DNA from: Flavobacterium kayseriense | GTDB taxonomy: Bacteria > Bacteroidota > Bacteroidia > Flavobacteriales > Flavobacteriaceae | Direction of reading: 5' to 3' | DNA: 64,000 nucleotides | NCBI RefSeq assembly: GCF_014305095.1 | Contig: NZ_JACRUI010000004.1 | Span: 372,001 to 436,000, forward strand | Shown here: positions 47,818 through 57,102 of the stretch, in pieces | How the letters are laid out: the number at the start of each line of letters is the position of its first letter | Numbering within the stretch: the stretch's first letter is position 1 | The notes under the pieces: generated by a model | Database searches by the model: none | Told to the model about the DNA's origin: nothing | The model's input: only the letters and a program-made list of their open reading frames with translations | Made by a program: the position numbers and the translations under genes

Positions 47818-48405
47818 GTGGAATCATTCGAACCTAAAAAACATATTTGGGACAAAAACAATAATTGGACGGTAGAACTGAATCTACTTAAGGAAATTAT
47901 TGGTCAAACTGAATTAGTAGAAACCATCAAATGGGGTGGTCCAGTTTATGTTTTAAACGGTAAAAATGTATTGGGAATAAGTGGCTTTAAAACTTATTTT
48001 GGAATTTGGTTTTACAATGGTGTTTTTTTGAAAGACGAATATAATGTTCTAGTTAATGCACAAAAAGGCGTTACTAAATCCTTGCGCCAATGGCGGTTCC
48101 AACATATAGAAGAAATACATCAAGAAATCATTTTACTTTATATCAAAGAAGCTATCACTAATGAAAAATCAGGAAAAAGTAGCAAGCCTCAAAAAAAAGC
48201 CACTCTTCTTTCAGTAGAATTAAATACTGAATTAAGTAACGATTCGAATTTGTCGAAAGCGTTTGAAAGCTTTACAATTGCGAAACAACAAGAATTTGTA
48301 GAGTATATAATAACTGCAAAAAGACAGGAAACTAAAAACGCTCGAATAGAGAAAATAAAGCCTATGATTTTACAAAACAAAGGTTTAAATGATAAGTATA
48401 AATAA
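47818..48405 (+). CDS. YdeI/OmpD-associated family protein (DUF1801 plus OmdA-like)
   Basis: A 195-residue protein starting with GTG directly after the pepT stop. The first 120 residues have the DUF1801 pattern (LVETIKWGGPVYVLNGKNVLGI, GIWFYNGVFLKD), and the second part has SKAFESFTIAKQQEFVEYIITAKRQETKNARIEK, as in bacteriocin-protection/YdeI proteins. Cytoplasmic, function unknown. Translation probably depends on reinitiation after pepT. A bidirectional terminator follows. Confidence 0.86.
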   Translation: MESFEPKKHIWDKNNNWTVELNLLKEIIGQTELVETIKWGGPVYVLNGKNVLGISGFKTYFGIWFYNGVFLKDEYNVLVNAQKGVTKSLRQWRFQHIEEIHQEIILLYIKEAITNEKSGKSSKPQKKATLLSVELNTELSNDSNLSKAFESFTIAKQQEFVEYIITAKRQETKNARIEKIKPMILQNKGLNDKYK

Positions 48406-48406
48406 A

Positions 48407-48435
48407 AAAGAGTCCCACTATTAATGGGACTCTTT
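48407..48435. terminator. Bidirectional terminator between YdeI-like gene and yajC
   Basis: AAAGAGTCCCA and TGGGACTCTTT form a perfect 11-bp stem with a 7-nt loop and A/T-rich flanks. Confidence 0.88.
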
Positions 48436-48454
48436 GTATTTACTATCTAAAAAA

Positions 48455-48727
48455 TTATTTCTTAGCTACTGCTGCACTCATCTCTAAAGAAATTGCAGAA
48501 CGCTCCATTTTTAATTTTCCTGCCATAGTTTCGATTACTACTGTAGTTTCAGCAAGTTCAGCAACTTTACCATGAAGACCACTTTTAGTAACGATTTTAT
48601 CGCCAACTTTTAATGTGCTTTCAAATTCCTTTTCATTTTTAGCTCTTTTTTGTTGAGGTCTAATCATGAAGAAATAGATTACTACAAACATTAGTAAAAA
48701 CGGTGCAAATTGAGTTAATTGTTCCAT
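48455..48727 (-). CDS. yajC: Preprotein translocase subunit YajC
   Basis: A 90-residue protein with one membrane helix (FLLMFVVIYFFMIRPQQK, about 9-26) and a cytoplasmic YajC domain (GDKIVTKSGLHGKVAEL, VIETMAGKLKMERSAI). It associates with SecDF of the Sec translocon. It is cotranscribed with nusB upstream, 30 bp apart. Confidence 0.97.
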   Translation of the reverse strand: MEQLTQFAPFLLMFVVIYFFMIRPQQKRAKNEKEFESTLKVGDKIVTKSGLHGKVAELAETTVVIETMAGKLKMERSAISLEMSAAVAKK

Positions 48728-48757
48728 AATTTTAATTCTCTTTTTTATTTATTAGTC

Positions 48758-49702
48758 TTACATTAAACCGCGACCGGCTTTAATTAATTTTTTATTAGCT
48801 TCTAGTTCTTTTACTAAGTTATCTAGAATACCGTTGATAAAAATACTACTTTTAGGTGTAGAATACTCTTTGGCTAGTTCTAAATATTCGTTTAAAGTAA
48901 CTTTTACCGGAATTGATGGGAATTTTAAAAATTCGCAAATAGCCATTTTCAAAATAATAGTATCCACTTCAGCAATACGGTCACTATCCCAGTTAGGTGT
49001 CTTGTCTTCAAATTCTTTTGCCAAAGCAGCTTCATTTAAGACTGTTTTTCTAAACAAATCTTTTACAAAATCCTTATCCTCAGCATCTTTGTATACTTTT
49101 GGTACTCTAAAATTATCATCTTCGATAGGCTTCATCGCTCTCAACTGTTTGATAATATGCGTGTTTACCATTGGAATATCATCGATCCAAGTTAACTTAT
49201 CATCCTCAAGAAATTCATATAATTTTTCGTTTGGAACGATAATTTCCATGAATAGATCTCCAATAAGTTGTCTGTCTTCTTCAAAAGAACTAGATGAGTT
49301 ATTCATGTATTCTTGGTAAAAGGTACTCTCTTTGATTGCGTTTAAGAGCAATACAATGTAGTCCTCGTGTAAATGCCAAGCATCAATTTTACGTGTTTCT
49401 AGAGCAATGCTTAAAGAATTGTTTTCTGCAAGAATTTCGAAAATACGATTTTTAATAAATTTTTCGTTTGGCTTGCGTTCTGCAGGAGTTGCAAGATGTT
49501 TTAAACTTGATTTATGCAAAAACTCAGTTTCTTTTTTGCAAATTTCCATTAAGGAAGAAATCATTGTAAGGTATAAATCCTGAATATTATCGATACTATG
49601 AAAAAGAAACTTTTCTTCTTTTTCTAAATTATCTGAACCATTTTGATGCATCGCATAAATGGATTGCATAACCTTAACGCGAATGTGTCTTCTGTTTACC
49701 AC
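48758..49702 (-). CDS. nusB: Transcription antitermination factor NusB (long form)
   Basis: A 314-residue NusB, more than twice the 139 residues of the E. coli protein. The N-terminus MVNRRHIRVKVMQSIYAMHQ is the NusB start, and the C-terminal part DTIILKMAICEFLKFPSIPVKVTLNEYLELAKEYSTPKSSIFINGILD is the conserved RNA-binding fold. About 150 residues are inserted between. This is normal for Bacteroidota NusB. It acts on rRNA operon transcription with S10. A -7 element precedes the gene. Confidence 0.95.
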   Translation of the reverse strand: MVNRRHIRVKVMQSIYAMHQNGSDNLEKEEKFLFHSIDNIQDLYLTMISSLMEICKKETEFLHKSSLKHLATPAERKPNEKFIKNRIFEILAENNSLSIALETRKIDAWHLHEDYIVLLLNAIKESTFYQEYMNNSSSSFEEDRQLIGDLFMEIIVPNEKLYEFLEDDKLTWIDDIPMVNTHIIKQLRAMKPIEDDNFRVPKVYKDAEDKDFVKDLFRKTVLNEAALAKEFEDKTPNWDSDRIAEVDTIILKMAICEFLKFPSIPVKVTLNEYLELAKEYSTPKSSIFINGILDNLVKELEANKKLIKAGRGLM

Positions 49703-49731
49703 CTTGTAAGAACTTTTATAAAATTAGAGTG

Positions 49732-49739
49732 CAAAAATA
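49732..49739 (-). promoter_or_regulatory. -7 promoter element of nusB-yajC
   Basis: TATTTTTG on the minus strand, 29 bp upstream of the nusB ATG. Confidence 0.55.
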
Positions 49740-49812
49740 AGAATTTCCTTTTTTAAAATAAAATTAAACTATTACAAAAAAGGCAAACCTTACTATTTAA
49801 TTGATATGGTCA

Positions 49813-49854
49813 TAAAAAAGCCACAGTTTTCAATGAAAGTAGAAAACCATGGCT
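49813..49854 (-). terminator. Terminator of the leucine dehydrogenase gene
   Basis: GCCA-CA-GTTTTC and GAAAAC-CA-TGGC pair with a symmetric internal loop; on the minus strand CTTTTTTATG follows. Lies about 20 bp after the stop. Confidence 0.75.
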
Positions 49855-49874
49855 CTTGTATTCGAGTAGTAAAA

Positions 49875-50981
49875 TTAGTTCTTACTATTTTCGATCTTTC
49901 TTTGATCAATTCGATTTTGAGCAATATTTAATGCTGCATGATGTGTCGTTATACCTTTGGCAACAGCATAATCTAAGATTTCCAAAGTAGTATTGTAGAT
50001 ATTTTCCGTTCTCGACATGATCTCAGCTCTATCGTAATGCGCCAATTCTGCATATACATTGATGATCCCACCTGCATTAATCAAGAAATCTGGTGCATAT
50101 AATATGCCTCTCTCTTGTAAAATAGCACCGTGAACATCTTCATTTGCTAATTGATTATTAGCTGCTCCAGCAATTACTTTAGCTTTAATTTTGTGTACAG
50201 TAGCATCATTTATAGTTGCTCCCATTGCACAAGGTGCATAAATATCGACATCAGCAGTGTATAAGTCCTCACCTGTGTAAATTGTAGCGTTGTATTTATT
50301 CCCAACTTCATATAACTTCTCTTCGTTGATATCAGCGATAGTTACGATAGCACCTTCCTTAGTTAGATACTCTACTAAAGTTTCACCTACGTGACCAATA
50401 CCTTGAACCAAAACTTTCTTTCCTGCAAGTGAATCAGATCCAAATTTATGTTTTGCAGCCGCTTTCATTCCCATGTAAACACCAAAAGCAGTTACAGGAG
50501 ATGGATTCCCTGCTCCTCCTCTTTCTTCAGATATACCAGTAACATAAGGAGTCACATCCCTAACGATATCCATGTCTTTAGTTTCCATTCCTACATCTTC
50601 AGCAGTTATGTATCTACCGCTTAGTGAATGTACAAATTCACCAAATTTACGCATTAACTCAGGAGTTTTTTGAGTTTTCGCATCGCCTATTATTACGGCT
50701 TTACCTCCCCCAATATTTAATCCTGTGATTGCAGCTTTAAAAGTCATTCCTCTAGACAAACGCAAAACATCATTCAAGGCAGACCATTCATTAGCGTAAT
50801 CGAACATTCTCGTTCCTCCCAAAGCAGGTCCCATAACCGAATTATGAATACCAATAATTGCTTTTAATCCTGTATCTTTGTCATTACAAAATACAATTTG
50901 TTCGTGATCATCAAATGATAATTGTCCAAAAACGGGATCCATTTTTTGAAGTTCCTTTCCAGTTGTGAAAGTTGCATCCAT
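49875..50981 (-). CDS. Leucine dehydrogenase (Glu/Leu/Phe/Val dehydrogenase family)
   Basis: A 368-residue NAD-dependent enzyme that converts branched-chain amino acids to 2-oxoacids and ammonia. Visible are the substrate-binding LGGTRMFDY, GGGKAVIIGD with the catalytic lysine in MTFKAAITGLNIGGGK, YITAEDVGMETKDMD and the NAD-binding loop VQGIGHVGETLVEYL. The size is that of bacillar leucine dehydrogenase. It feeds the E2-containing complex and the HMG-CoA lyase encoded elsewhere in the window. A -7 element is 50 bp upstream. Confidence 0.93.
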   Translation of the reverse strand: MDATFTTGKELQKMDPVFGQLSFDDHEQIVFCNDKDTGLKAIIGIHNSVMGPALGGTRMFDYANEWSALNDVLRLSRGMTFKAAITGLNIGGGKAVIIGDAKTQKTPELMRKFGEFVHSLSGRYITAEDVGMETKDMDIVRDVTPYVTGISEERGGAGNPSPVTAFGVYMGMKAAAKHKFGSDSLAGKKVLVQGIGHVGETLVEYLTKEGAIVTIADINEEKLYEVGNKYNATIYTGEDLYTADVDIYAPCAMGATINDATVHKIKAKVIAGAANNQLANEDVHGAILQERGILYAPDFLINAGGIINVYAELAHYDRAEIMSRTENIYNTTLEILDYAVAKGITTHHAALNIAQNRIDQRKIENSKN

Positions 50982-51031
50982 AGTGCTAATTTTTATGATA
51001 TTGATTTTATGAATTTGTCAAAAAGACGAGT

Positions 51032-51039
51032 CAAAAATA
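51032..51039 (-). promoter_or_regulatory. -7 promoter element of the leucine dehydrogenase gene
   Basis: TATTTTTG on the minus strand matches TAnnTTTG, 50 bp upstream of the ATG. Confidence 0.5.
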
Positions 51040-51184
51040 CATAAAAAATGAATATATTTAGGTTTTGTTTCTAATATTTGTATTATTAACAGAATAGAAA
51101 GCAAAGTGCGCTTTTAAAAATTAGCAATAAAACAACGATTAACCTTAAAAAATAAGATATTCACTAGCGAATATCCTAAATAAA

Positions 51185-52945
51185 ATGAAAGAATTAAGTT
51201 ATTTAAATAAATATTTCATCAAATACAAATACAGCTTTTCGCTAGGAATTGTGTTTACAATTATCGCACAAATCTTCATGCTCTTTACACCAAAGCTGAT
51301 TAGTCAGTCCTTTAAAGTGATTGAAACTTTTGCCAAGGATAAAAACATCAGTTCAGCTGTAATTAGAGAAGAGCTAATTTCAAATATTTTACTAATTATA
51401 GCCACAACTATTATTGCTGGCTTCCTAACTTTCTTAATGCGTCAAACGCTAATAGTGATGTCGCGCCACATCGAATTTGATTTAAAAAACGAAGTGTTTA
51501 GACAGTATGAAAATTTATCTCAAAATTTTTACAAACAAAACAGAACAGGTGATTTGATGAATCGTATAAGCGAAGACGTCTCTAAGGTTCGTATGTATGT
51601 AGGACCCGCGGTGATGTACTCGATCAACACCATTATACGTTTCGCTATTGTAATTATATACATGTATAACGTTTCCCCACGACTTACTTTATACACCCTA
51701 CTACCCTTACCGCTGCTTTCCTACGGGATTTTCAAACTTAGTTCAGAGATCAACAAACGAAGTACTATTTTTCAGCAATATTTATCAAAAGTTTCTAGTT
51801 TTTCGCAAGAGATTTTCTCAGGCATACGGGTTATAAAAGCATATTCCCTTGAAGAGCAACATCAAAATAACATGGAGAACTTGGCCGTAGAAAGCAAAAA
51901 CAAAAGTCTTAGCTTGGCTAAAGTACAGTCTCTTTTTGGACCATTAATGATCGCTTTAATAGGAATCAGTAATCTAGTGGTTATTTATTTTGGAGGAATA
52001 ATGTATATCGACGGCACCATAAAAAGTATTGGAACCATAGCCGAATTCATCTTGTACGTTAACATGTTAACATGGCCCGTTGCGTCCTTAGGATGGGTAT
52101 CCTCAATGGTTCAAGAAGCCGAAGCATCTCAAAAAAGATTGAATGAATTCTTAAAAATTCAACCCGAAATCAAAAACAACAATACAAACAAGTCAGAAAT
52201 AGAAGGTTCGATAGCTTTCGAAAATGTAAGTTTCACCTACAATGATACTAAAATAGAAGCCTTGAAAGACATTAGTTTTACTATAAAAAAAGGAGAGACA
52301 ATTGCAATCCTTGGTAAAACAGGTTCAGGAAAATCCTCTCTTCTTTCTTTAATATCAAGATTATACGACACCACGACTGGTTCTATCAAAATCGACCAGA
52401 AAGAGATCAGTACATTGAACCTTTTTGACCTTAGAAACAGCATTGGAATCGTGCCTCAAGATGCCTTTTTATTCTCTGATAGCATCAAAAACAATATCAA
52501 ATTTGGTAAAGAAAACGCCACTGATGACGAGGTTAAGGCGGCAGCCAAAAGCGCTGTGGTACATAAAAACATCATGGGGTTCAATAACCAATATGAAACA
52601 GTATTAGGCGAAAGAGGAATCACATTATCTGGAGGACAAAAGCAACGTGTATCGATTGCTAGAGCGATTATCAAAAACCCCCCAATCTTACTTTTTGATG
52701 ACTGTTTATCTGCTGTTGACACAGAAACAGAAGAAGCGATTTTAAATAATTTATTTGAAATATGTAAGGATAAAACAACTCTAATTGTAAGTCATCGGGT
52801 ATCATCAGCTAAAAACGCTGATACCATTATTATTCTAGAAGATGGTAAAATCATTCAACAAGGCTCTCATAACCAGTTGATAAATCAAGAAGGTTATTAC
52901 AAGTCTTTATACCTAAAGCAACTTTCAGAAAAAGAATTGCTGTAA
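51185..52945 (+). CDS. ABC exporter half-transporter (MsbA/MdlA-like)
   Basis: A 586-residue fused permease-ATPase. Six membrane helices fill residues 15-310. The ATPase has Walker A LGKTGSGKSSLL, signature LSGGQKQRVSIARA and Walker B LLFDDCLSAVD. The residue after the Walker B aspartate, usually a catalytic glutamate, is aspartate, as in the degenerate site of heterodimeric exporters such as MdlA/MdlB. No second half-transporter gene is adjacent. A perfect 7-bp hairpin (GATATTC/GAATATC, 51156-51175) lies 9 bp upstream of the start. It likely exports lipids or drugs. Confidence 0.93.
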   Translation: MKELSYLNKYFIKYKYSFSLGIVFTIIAQIFMLFTPKLISQSFKVIETFAKDKNISSAVIREELISNILLIIATTIIAGFLTFLMRQTLIVMSRHIEFDLKNEVFRQYENLSQNFYKQNRTGDLMNRISEDVSKVRMYVGPAVMYSINTIIRFAIVIIYMYNVSPRLTLYTLLPLPLLSYGIFKLSSEINKRSTIFQQYLSKVSSFSQEIFSGIRVIKAYSLEEQHQNNMENLAVESKNKSLSLAKVQSLFGPLMIALIGISNLVVIYFGGIMYIDGTIKSIGTIAEFILYVNMLTWPVASLGWVSSMVQEAEASQKRLNEFLKIQPEIKNNNTNKSEIEGSIAFENVSFTYNDTKIEALKDISFTIKKGETIAILGKTGSGKSSLLSLISRLYDTTTGSIKIDQKEISTLNLFDLRNSIGIVPQDAFLFSDSIKNNIKFGKENATDDEVKAAAKSAVVHKNIMGFNNQYETVLGERGITLSGGQKQRVSIARAIIKNPPILLFDDCLSAVDTETEEAILNNLFEICKDKTTLIVSHRVSSAKNADTIIILEDGKIIQQGSHNQLINQEGYYKSLYLKQLSEKELL

Positions 52946-53017
52946 TTGTTGTATAATAGATATATTTTTAAGATTTTTGATTACTAATTAACAACCATTT
53001 AATTGAGAGAACGGATT

Positions 53018-53404
53018 ATGAGAGAACATGACATGTTAGAAAAAGAAGAGATCTTTTCTAAAGTTTTGCGTGCTGGACGAAGAACTTATTTTTTTGATGT
53101 ACGAGCAACTAAGGCTGATGATTATTACATTACGATTACTGAGAGTAAAAAATTCACTGAAGAAGATGGATCGTTTCACTTTAAAAAACATAAAATTTAT
53201 TTGTACAAAGAAGACTTTGCTGCTTTTGCAGAAATCCTAGAAGACATGACCTCTTATGTTTTAAACCACAAAGGAGAAGAAGTAATCTCAGAGAGACATC
53301 AAAAAGATTTTAAAAAGGAATATGCTGTAGAAATAGCTTCTGCAGATGAAGAAGCATTACCACAAACATCAAGTTTTACAGATATTGATTTTGACGATAT
53401 TTAA
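53018..53404 (+). CDS. PUR-family DNA/RNA-binding protein (DUF3276)
   Basis: A 128-residue protein. I chose the ATG at 53018 (MREHDMLEKEEIFSKVL); a TTG 15 bp upstream is less credible. The PUR repeat reads FSKVLRAGRRTYFFDVRATKADDYYITITESK and FHFKKHKIYLYKEDFAAFAEIL. Related proteins bind single-stranded nucleic acids. The C-terminal 30 residues are acidic (ASADEEALPQ) and probably flexible. It is 72 bp from the ABC exporter and ends before a long palindrome. Confidence 0.9.
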   Translation: MREHDMLEKEEIFSKVLRAGRRTYFFDVRATKADDYYITITESKKFTEEDGSFHFKKHKIYLYKEDFAAFAEILEDMTSYVLNHKGEEVISERHQKDFKKEYAVEIASADEEALPQTSSFTDIDFDDI

Positions 53405-53441
53405 TTTATAACCTATAAATTAATGTTCTTACTTACTTAAC

Positions 53442-53477
53442 AAAAAGTCCAAAAATCAATTGATTTTTGGACTTTTT
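53442..53477. terminator. Perfect 36-bp palindrome, bidirectional terminator
   Basis: The half-site AAAAAGTCCAAAAATCAA is followed directly by its exact reverse complement with no spacer. It lies between the PUR gene and mscS and resembles the palindrome at 54432-54465. Confidence 0.88.
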
Positions 53478-53507
53478 ACTTTTCACACAACTACAAAAAA
53501 TTTTTAC

Positions 53508-54410
53508 ATGACTGAAATCACAAACAAATATCTCGACAAATATGCTGAATTAGTAATTCCGTGGTTATTAACTAATGGAGTGAAAATAATTTTCATAATT
53601 ATTGGAGCAATAATTCTAAATAAAATCGTCACAGGCTTTATAGAAAAAGCAGTACGAATTGCAGTTCGTCCAGACGGAATATCATCCCAAGAGGCAGAAG
53701 AGAAAAGAGAAAATACTTTAATTCAGATCTTCAATACTACGGCTAAAATTGGAATTATAATCATTGCTTCCTTGATGGTTTTAGAGGAATTTGGAGTTGA
53801 GATCGCTCCTATTTTAGCAGCAGCCGGAATAGTGGGATTGGCTTTTGGTTTTGGGGGTCAGTACCTCATCAGGGACATTATATCTGGTCTCTTTATTATT
53901 TTAGAAAATCAATATCGCGTGGGTGATATAGTAAGTTTTGATAATGCAAGCGGAACCGTCCAAGAAATTAGTTTGCGAAAAACAACTTTACGCGATCTCG
54001 ACGGAACGGCACATCACATTCCGCATGGCGAAATCAAAAAAGTATCTAATTTATCGAAAGATTTTTCCAGAATCAACCTAGATATGGGTGTGAGTTACAA
54101 CACTAACTTAGAGCATGTTATCAGCGTGATTAATAGTGTAGGAATTACTTTAGCAAATGACCCTGATTGGAAACATGCTATTCTACTTGCTCCACAATTT
54201 TTGCGTGTAAATGATTTTGCTGATTCTGCGATAATGTTAAAAATTTTAGGAGAGACACTTCCAAGTAGACAATGGGAAGTGACTGGCGAATTACGCAAAC
54301 GTCTAAAAGTGGCGTTTGACAAAGAAGGAATCGAGATTCCGTTTCCACAAATGGTACTTCATAGCGCAGTCGAGACTTCACCAGACAATACCAACCAAGA
54401 AAAGATTTAA
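53508..54410 (+). CDS. Mechanosensitive channel of the MscS family
   Basis: A 300-residue channel. I start at the ATG at 53508 (MTEITNKYLDKYAELV); a longer reading would begin inside the upstream palindrome. Three hydrophobic helices (about 15-35, 58-85, 88-115) lead to the pore-lining segment ILAAAGIVGLAFGFGGQYLIRD, where the Ala/Gly alternation of TM3 is clear. The beta domain has GDIVSFDNASGTVQEISLRKTTLRDLDGTAHHIPHG. The C-terminal domain is full length. It releases solutes during osmotic downshock. It stands alone, with palindromic terminators on both sides. Confidence 0.95.
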   Translation: MTEITNKYLDKYAELVIPWLLTNGVKIIFIIIGAIILNKIVTGFIEKAVRIAVRPDGISSQEAEEKRENTLIQIFNTTAKIGIIIIASLMVLEEFGVEIAPILAAAGIVGLAFGFGGQYLIRDIISGLFIILENQYRVGDIVSFDNASGTVQEISLRKTTLRDLDGTAHHIPHGEIKKVSNLSKDFSRINLDMGVSYNTNLEHVISVINSVGITLANDPDWKHAILLAPQFLRVNDFADSAIMLKILGETLPSRQWEVTGELRKRLKVAFDKEGIEIPFPQMVLHSAVETSPDNTNQEKI

Positions 54411-54431
54411 ATATTAGCAAAAAATCATAGC

Positions 54432-54465
54432 AAAAGTCTAAAAGTCAATTGATTTTTAGACTTTT
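54432..54465. terminator. Near-perfect 34-bp palindrome, bidirectional terminator
   Basis: AAAAGTCTAAAAGTCAA is followed by TTGATTTTTAGACTTTT; one G-T pair breaks perfection. The CAATTG centre and arms match the palindrome on the other side of mscS with two changes, each compensated. Confidence 0.88.
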
Positions 54466-54544
54466 TTTTAGCTATACTAACTATAAATAAGCGAAGAGAT
54501 TGAAACATCAAGGATTGCTTTTACAGCTACTTAATTTAAAATAG

Positions 54545-54552
54545 TATATTTG
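54545..54552 (+). promoter_or_regulatory. -7 promoter element of the P-type ATPase operon
   Basis: TATATTTG matches TAnnTTTG and lies 25 bp upstream of the ATG. No TTG at the right spacing. Confidence 0.5.
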
Positions 54553-54577
54553 ATTAGCATCTTAAAAATGATGAAGT

Positions 54578-57091
54578 ATGTCACAAGAAATAAACATTCC
54601 TGACCACATTATTGGCCTTACTGACAGCGAAGTTAATCGTTCTAGAGAAACATCAGGTTACAATGAACAGGTACAAAAACAACAATATAAATGGTGGCTA
54701 GCTCTTTTTGAGCTTTTCAAGGAACCTATGTTGGTACTGTTAATTGCTGTTGCCATTATTTATTTTATTTTAGGTCAGAATAACGAAGCTTATTTTATGC
54801 TAGCCGCTATTGTTGCTGTTTCTGGAATCTCTTTTTACCAAGACAACCGCAGCCGAAAAGCACTAGAAGCCTTAGAAAAACTAAACGAGCCCCTTACTAC
54901 TGTATATCGAAATAAACAACCGCAAAGTATCCCAACCAATACTATCGTATTAGGAGATTTAATAATTGCTACTGAAGGAAATACAATTAATGCGGATGGC
55001 GAAATTATACATAGTAATGATTTCTCAGTGAATGAGTCCACGCTTAGTGGTGAACCTTATGCTGTGTTTAAATCTGAAAAATCCGAACATAAAATTGTTT
55101 ACAGCGGAACCCTAGTAGCATCTGGGTTAGCCGTTTATAGAGTAACAGCAATTGGTTCCAAAACAAAAATAGGACAATTAGGACAATCTCTTCTTGATAT
55201 TAAAAATGAGCCTACACCTTTACAAATTCAAATAGAAAAATTTGTAAAGGGAATGGCCGTGATAGGAATTGTTATTTTTCTGCTCGTCTGGGGAGTGTAC
55301 TACTATAAAACACAAGACGTTTTAAATAGTTTATTAAAGGGCTTAACTCTAGCCATGTCTATCCTTCCGGAAGAAATACCCGTTGCCTTTACCACTTTTA
55401 TGGCGTTAGGCTCTTGGCGTTTGATGAAAGAAGGCATTATCGTTAAAAAAATCAGAACAGTAGAAACATTAGGGAGCGCCACTGTGATTTGCACCGATAA
55501 GACGGGAACAATTACAGAGAATACTATGAGTCTACAGTCGGTATATTCTTTTGAGTCCGACTCGCTTTACGAAAAAGAAGATTGGAATAATAGCGATGCT
55601 AAACAAGTCATCGAAATTGCGATGTGGGCTAGTGAACCAGTACCATTTGATCCGATGGAAAAAACTTTACACGATGAGTTTAAAAGCACAACTGCAAATG
55701 ACGTTCGCTCCTCGTTTAAAATAGTCCATGAATATCCGCTAGAAGGCAAGCCACCAATGATGACTCATGTATTCCAAAATGAAAACGGACAAAGAATTAT
55801 TGCTGCCAAAGGTGGTGCCGAGACAATTTTAAAAGTATCAAAAATAAGTGACGCGGAACGCGAAAAAATAAACCAAATAATTGATCGCTTAGCATCGAAA
55901 GGCTACCGTATATTGGGTGTAGCACAATCTAATTATCAAGAGCATGATTTTCCTAAAGACCAGCAAAACATTCCTTTTAAGCTAGTTGGCTTGGTTGTTT
56001 TTTACGATCCACCTAAGTCAAACATCGAGCTAGTGATGAATCAATTTTACAAAGCAGGAATAACCATTAAAGTGATAACTGGTGACAATAGCCCCACCAC
56101 TAAAGCTATCGCTGAAAAAGCGGGGATTAAAGACGCAAACTATTGTTTAGAAGGTCAGGACATCATGGCACTAGACGCTACAAAAATGATACAAGCCATT
56201 CACGAGACAACTTTGTTTACGCGTATGTTTCCCGAGGCAAAATTAGCGGTTATAAAAGCACTTAAAAAAGACAATCAAATTGTGGCTATGGTTGGTGACG
56301 GAGTAAATGATGGTCCTGCGCTTAAAGCGGCCCATATAGGTGTAGCCATGGGTAAAAAAGGAACTGAAATCGCTAAATCAGCGGCTGATTTAATTCTCGT
56401 AGATGATGATTTATCAAAAATGATTATAGCCGTTGCCGCAGGTCGACGCATCTACACCAATCTAAAAAAAGCGATTCAATACATCGTTTCAATACACATT
56501 CCTATTATATTAACGGTATCACTACCCCTGTTTTTCGGATGGATCTACCCTGACATTTTTACTCCTGTTCACGTTATTTTTCTTGAGTTGGTTATGGGAC
56601 CAATGTGTTCCATCGTATATGAAAATGAACCTGCCGAAAAAAACAGCATGCAACAAATGCCTAGACAATTGGGTAGTACTTTTTTATCATTTAAAGAGAT
56701 GGCCATTAGTATTATTCAAGGGCTTGTTATAACGATTGCCATATTAGTTACATATCAATTAACTGTTCAGAGCGGAGGATCTGAAATTGAAACACGCACG
56801 ATGGTTTTTTCTACCTTAGTTTTTTCTAACGTACTTTTATCCCTCGTAAACCGTTCCTTTTACTATTCTGTATTCACCTCTCTAAAAAACAAAAACAATA
56901 TGATGATCTTTGTGAATACGGTCACATTAGTCATGTTAGGAATGATTATTTACATTAGTCCGATTGCATCATTTTTTGAGGTTCAACCATTGACATTTTT
57001 GCAAATAATTACCTGTCTGGCGATTAGCGCGACCTCTATATTGTGGATCGAAATTTACAAATGGAATAAAAGACGTAAAGGAACAAACTAA
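54578..57091 (+). CDS. Cation-transporting P-type ATPase (P2-like)
   Basis: A 837-residue pump. Landmarks: the actuator loop TLSGEP (155-160), the membrane motif PEEIP (264-268), the phosphorylated Asp307 in CTDKTGTITENT, the nucleotide-binding segment EGKPPMMTH and the hinge MVGDGVNDGPALK. Ten membrane helices are apparent. The layout is that of calcium-type P2A pumps, with PEEIP instead of the commoner PEGLP, so calcium or manganese is the most likely ion, but this is inference. It is followed after 11 bp by a sulfurtransferase gene. Confidence 0.9.
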   Translation: MSQEINIPDHIIGLTDSEVNRSRETSGYNEQVQKQQYKWWLALFELFKEPMLVLLIAVAIIYFILGQNNEAYFMLAAIVAVSGISFYQDNRSRKALEALEKLNEPLTTVYRNKQPQSIPTNTIVLGDLIIATEGNTINADGEIIHSNDFSVNESTLSGEPYAVFKSEKSEHKIVYSGTLVASGLAVYRVTAIGSKTKIGQLGQSLLDIKNEPTPLQIQIEKFVKGMAVIGIVIFLLVWGVYYYKTQDVLNSLLKGLTLAMSILPEEIPVAFTTFMALGSWRLMKEGIIVKKIRTVETLGSATVICTDKTGTITENTMSLQSVYSFESDSLYEKEDWNNSDAKQVIEIAMWASEPVPFDPMEKTLHDEFKSTTANDVRSSFKIVHEYPLEGKPPMMTHVFQNENGQRIIAAKGGAETILKVSKISDAEREKINQIIDRLASKGYRILGVAQSNYQEHDFPKDQQNIPFKLVGLVVFYDPPKSNIELVMNQFYKAGITIKVITGDNSPTTKAIAEKAGIKDANYCLEGQDIMALDATKMIQAIHETTLFTRMFPEAKLAVIKALKKDNQIVAMVGDGVNDGPALKAAHIGVAMGKKGTEIAKSAADLILVDDDLSKMIIAVAAGRRIYTNLKKAIQYIVSIHIPIILTVSLPLFFGWIYPDIFTPVHVIFLELVMGPMCSIVYENEPAEKNSMQQMPRQLGSTFLSFKEMAISIIQGLVITIAILVTYQLTVQSGGSEIETRTMVFSTLVFSNVLLSLVNRSFYYSVFTSLKNKNNMMIFVNTVTLVMLGMIIYISPIASFFEVQPLTFLQIITCLAISATSILWIEIYKWNKRRKGTN

Positions 57092-57102
57092 AATAGCAAC
57101 TT

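Noticed and set aside
48834..49319. Plus-strand ORF opposite nusB
   Set aside because: Shadow of the nusB frame, Ser-rich low-complexity translation and no known family.
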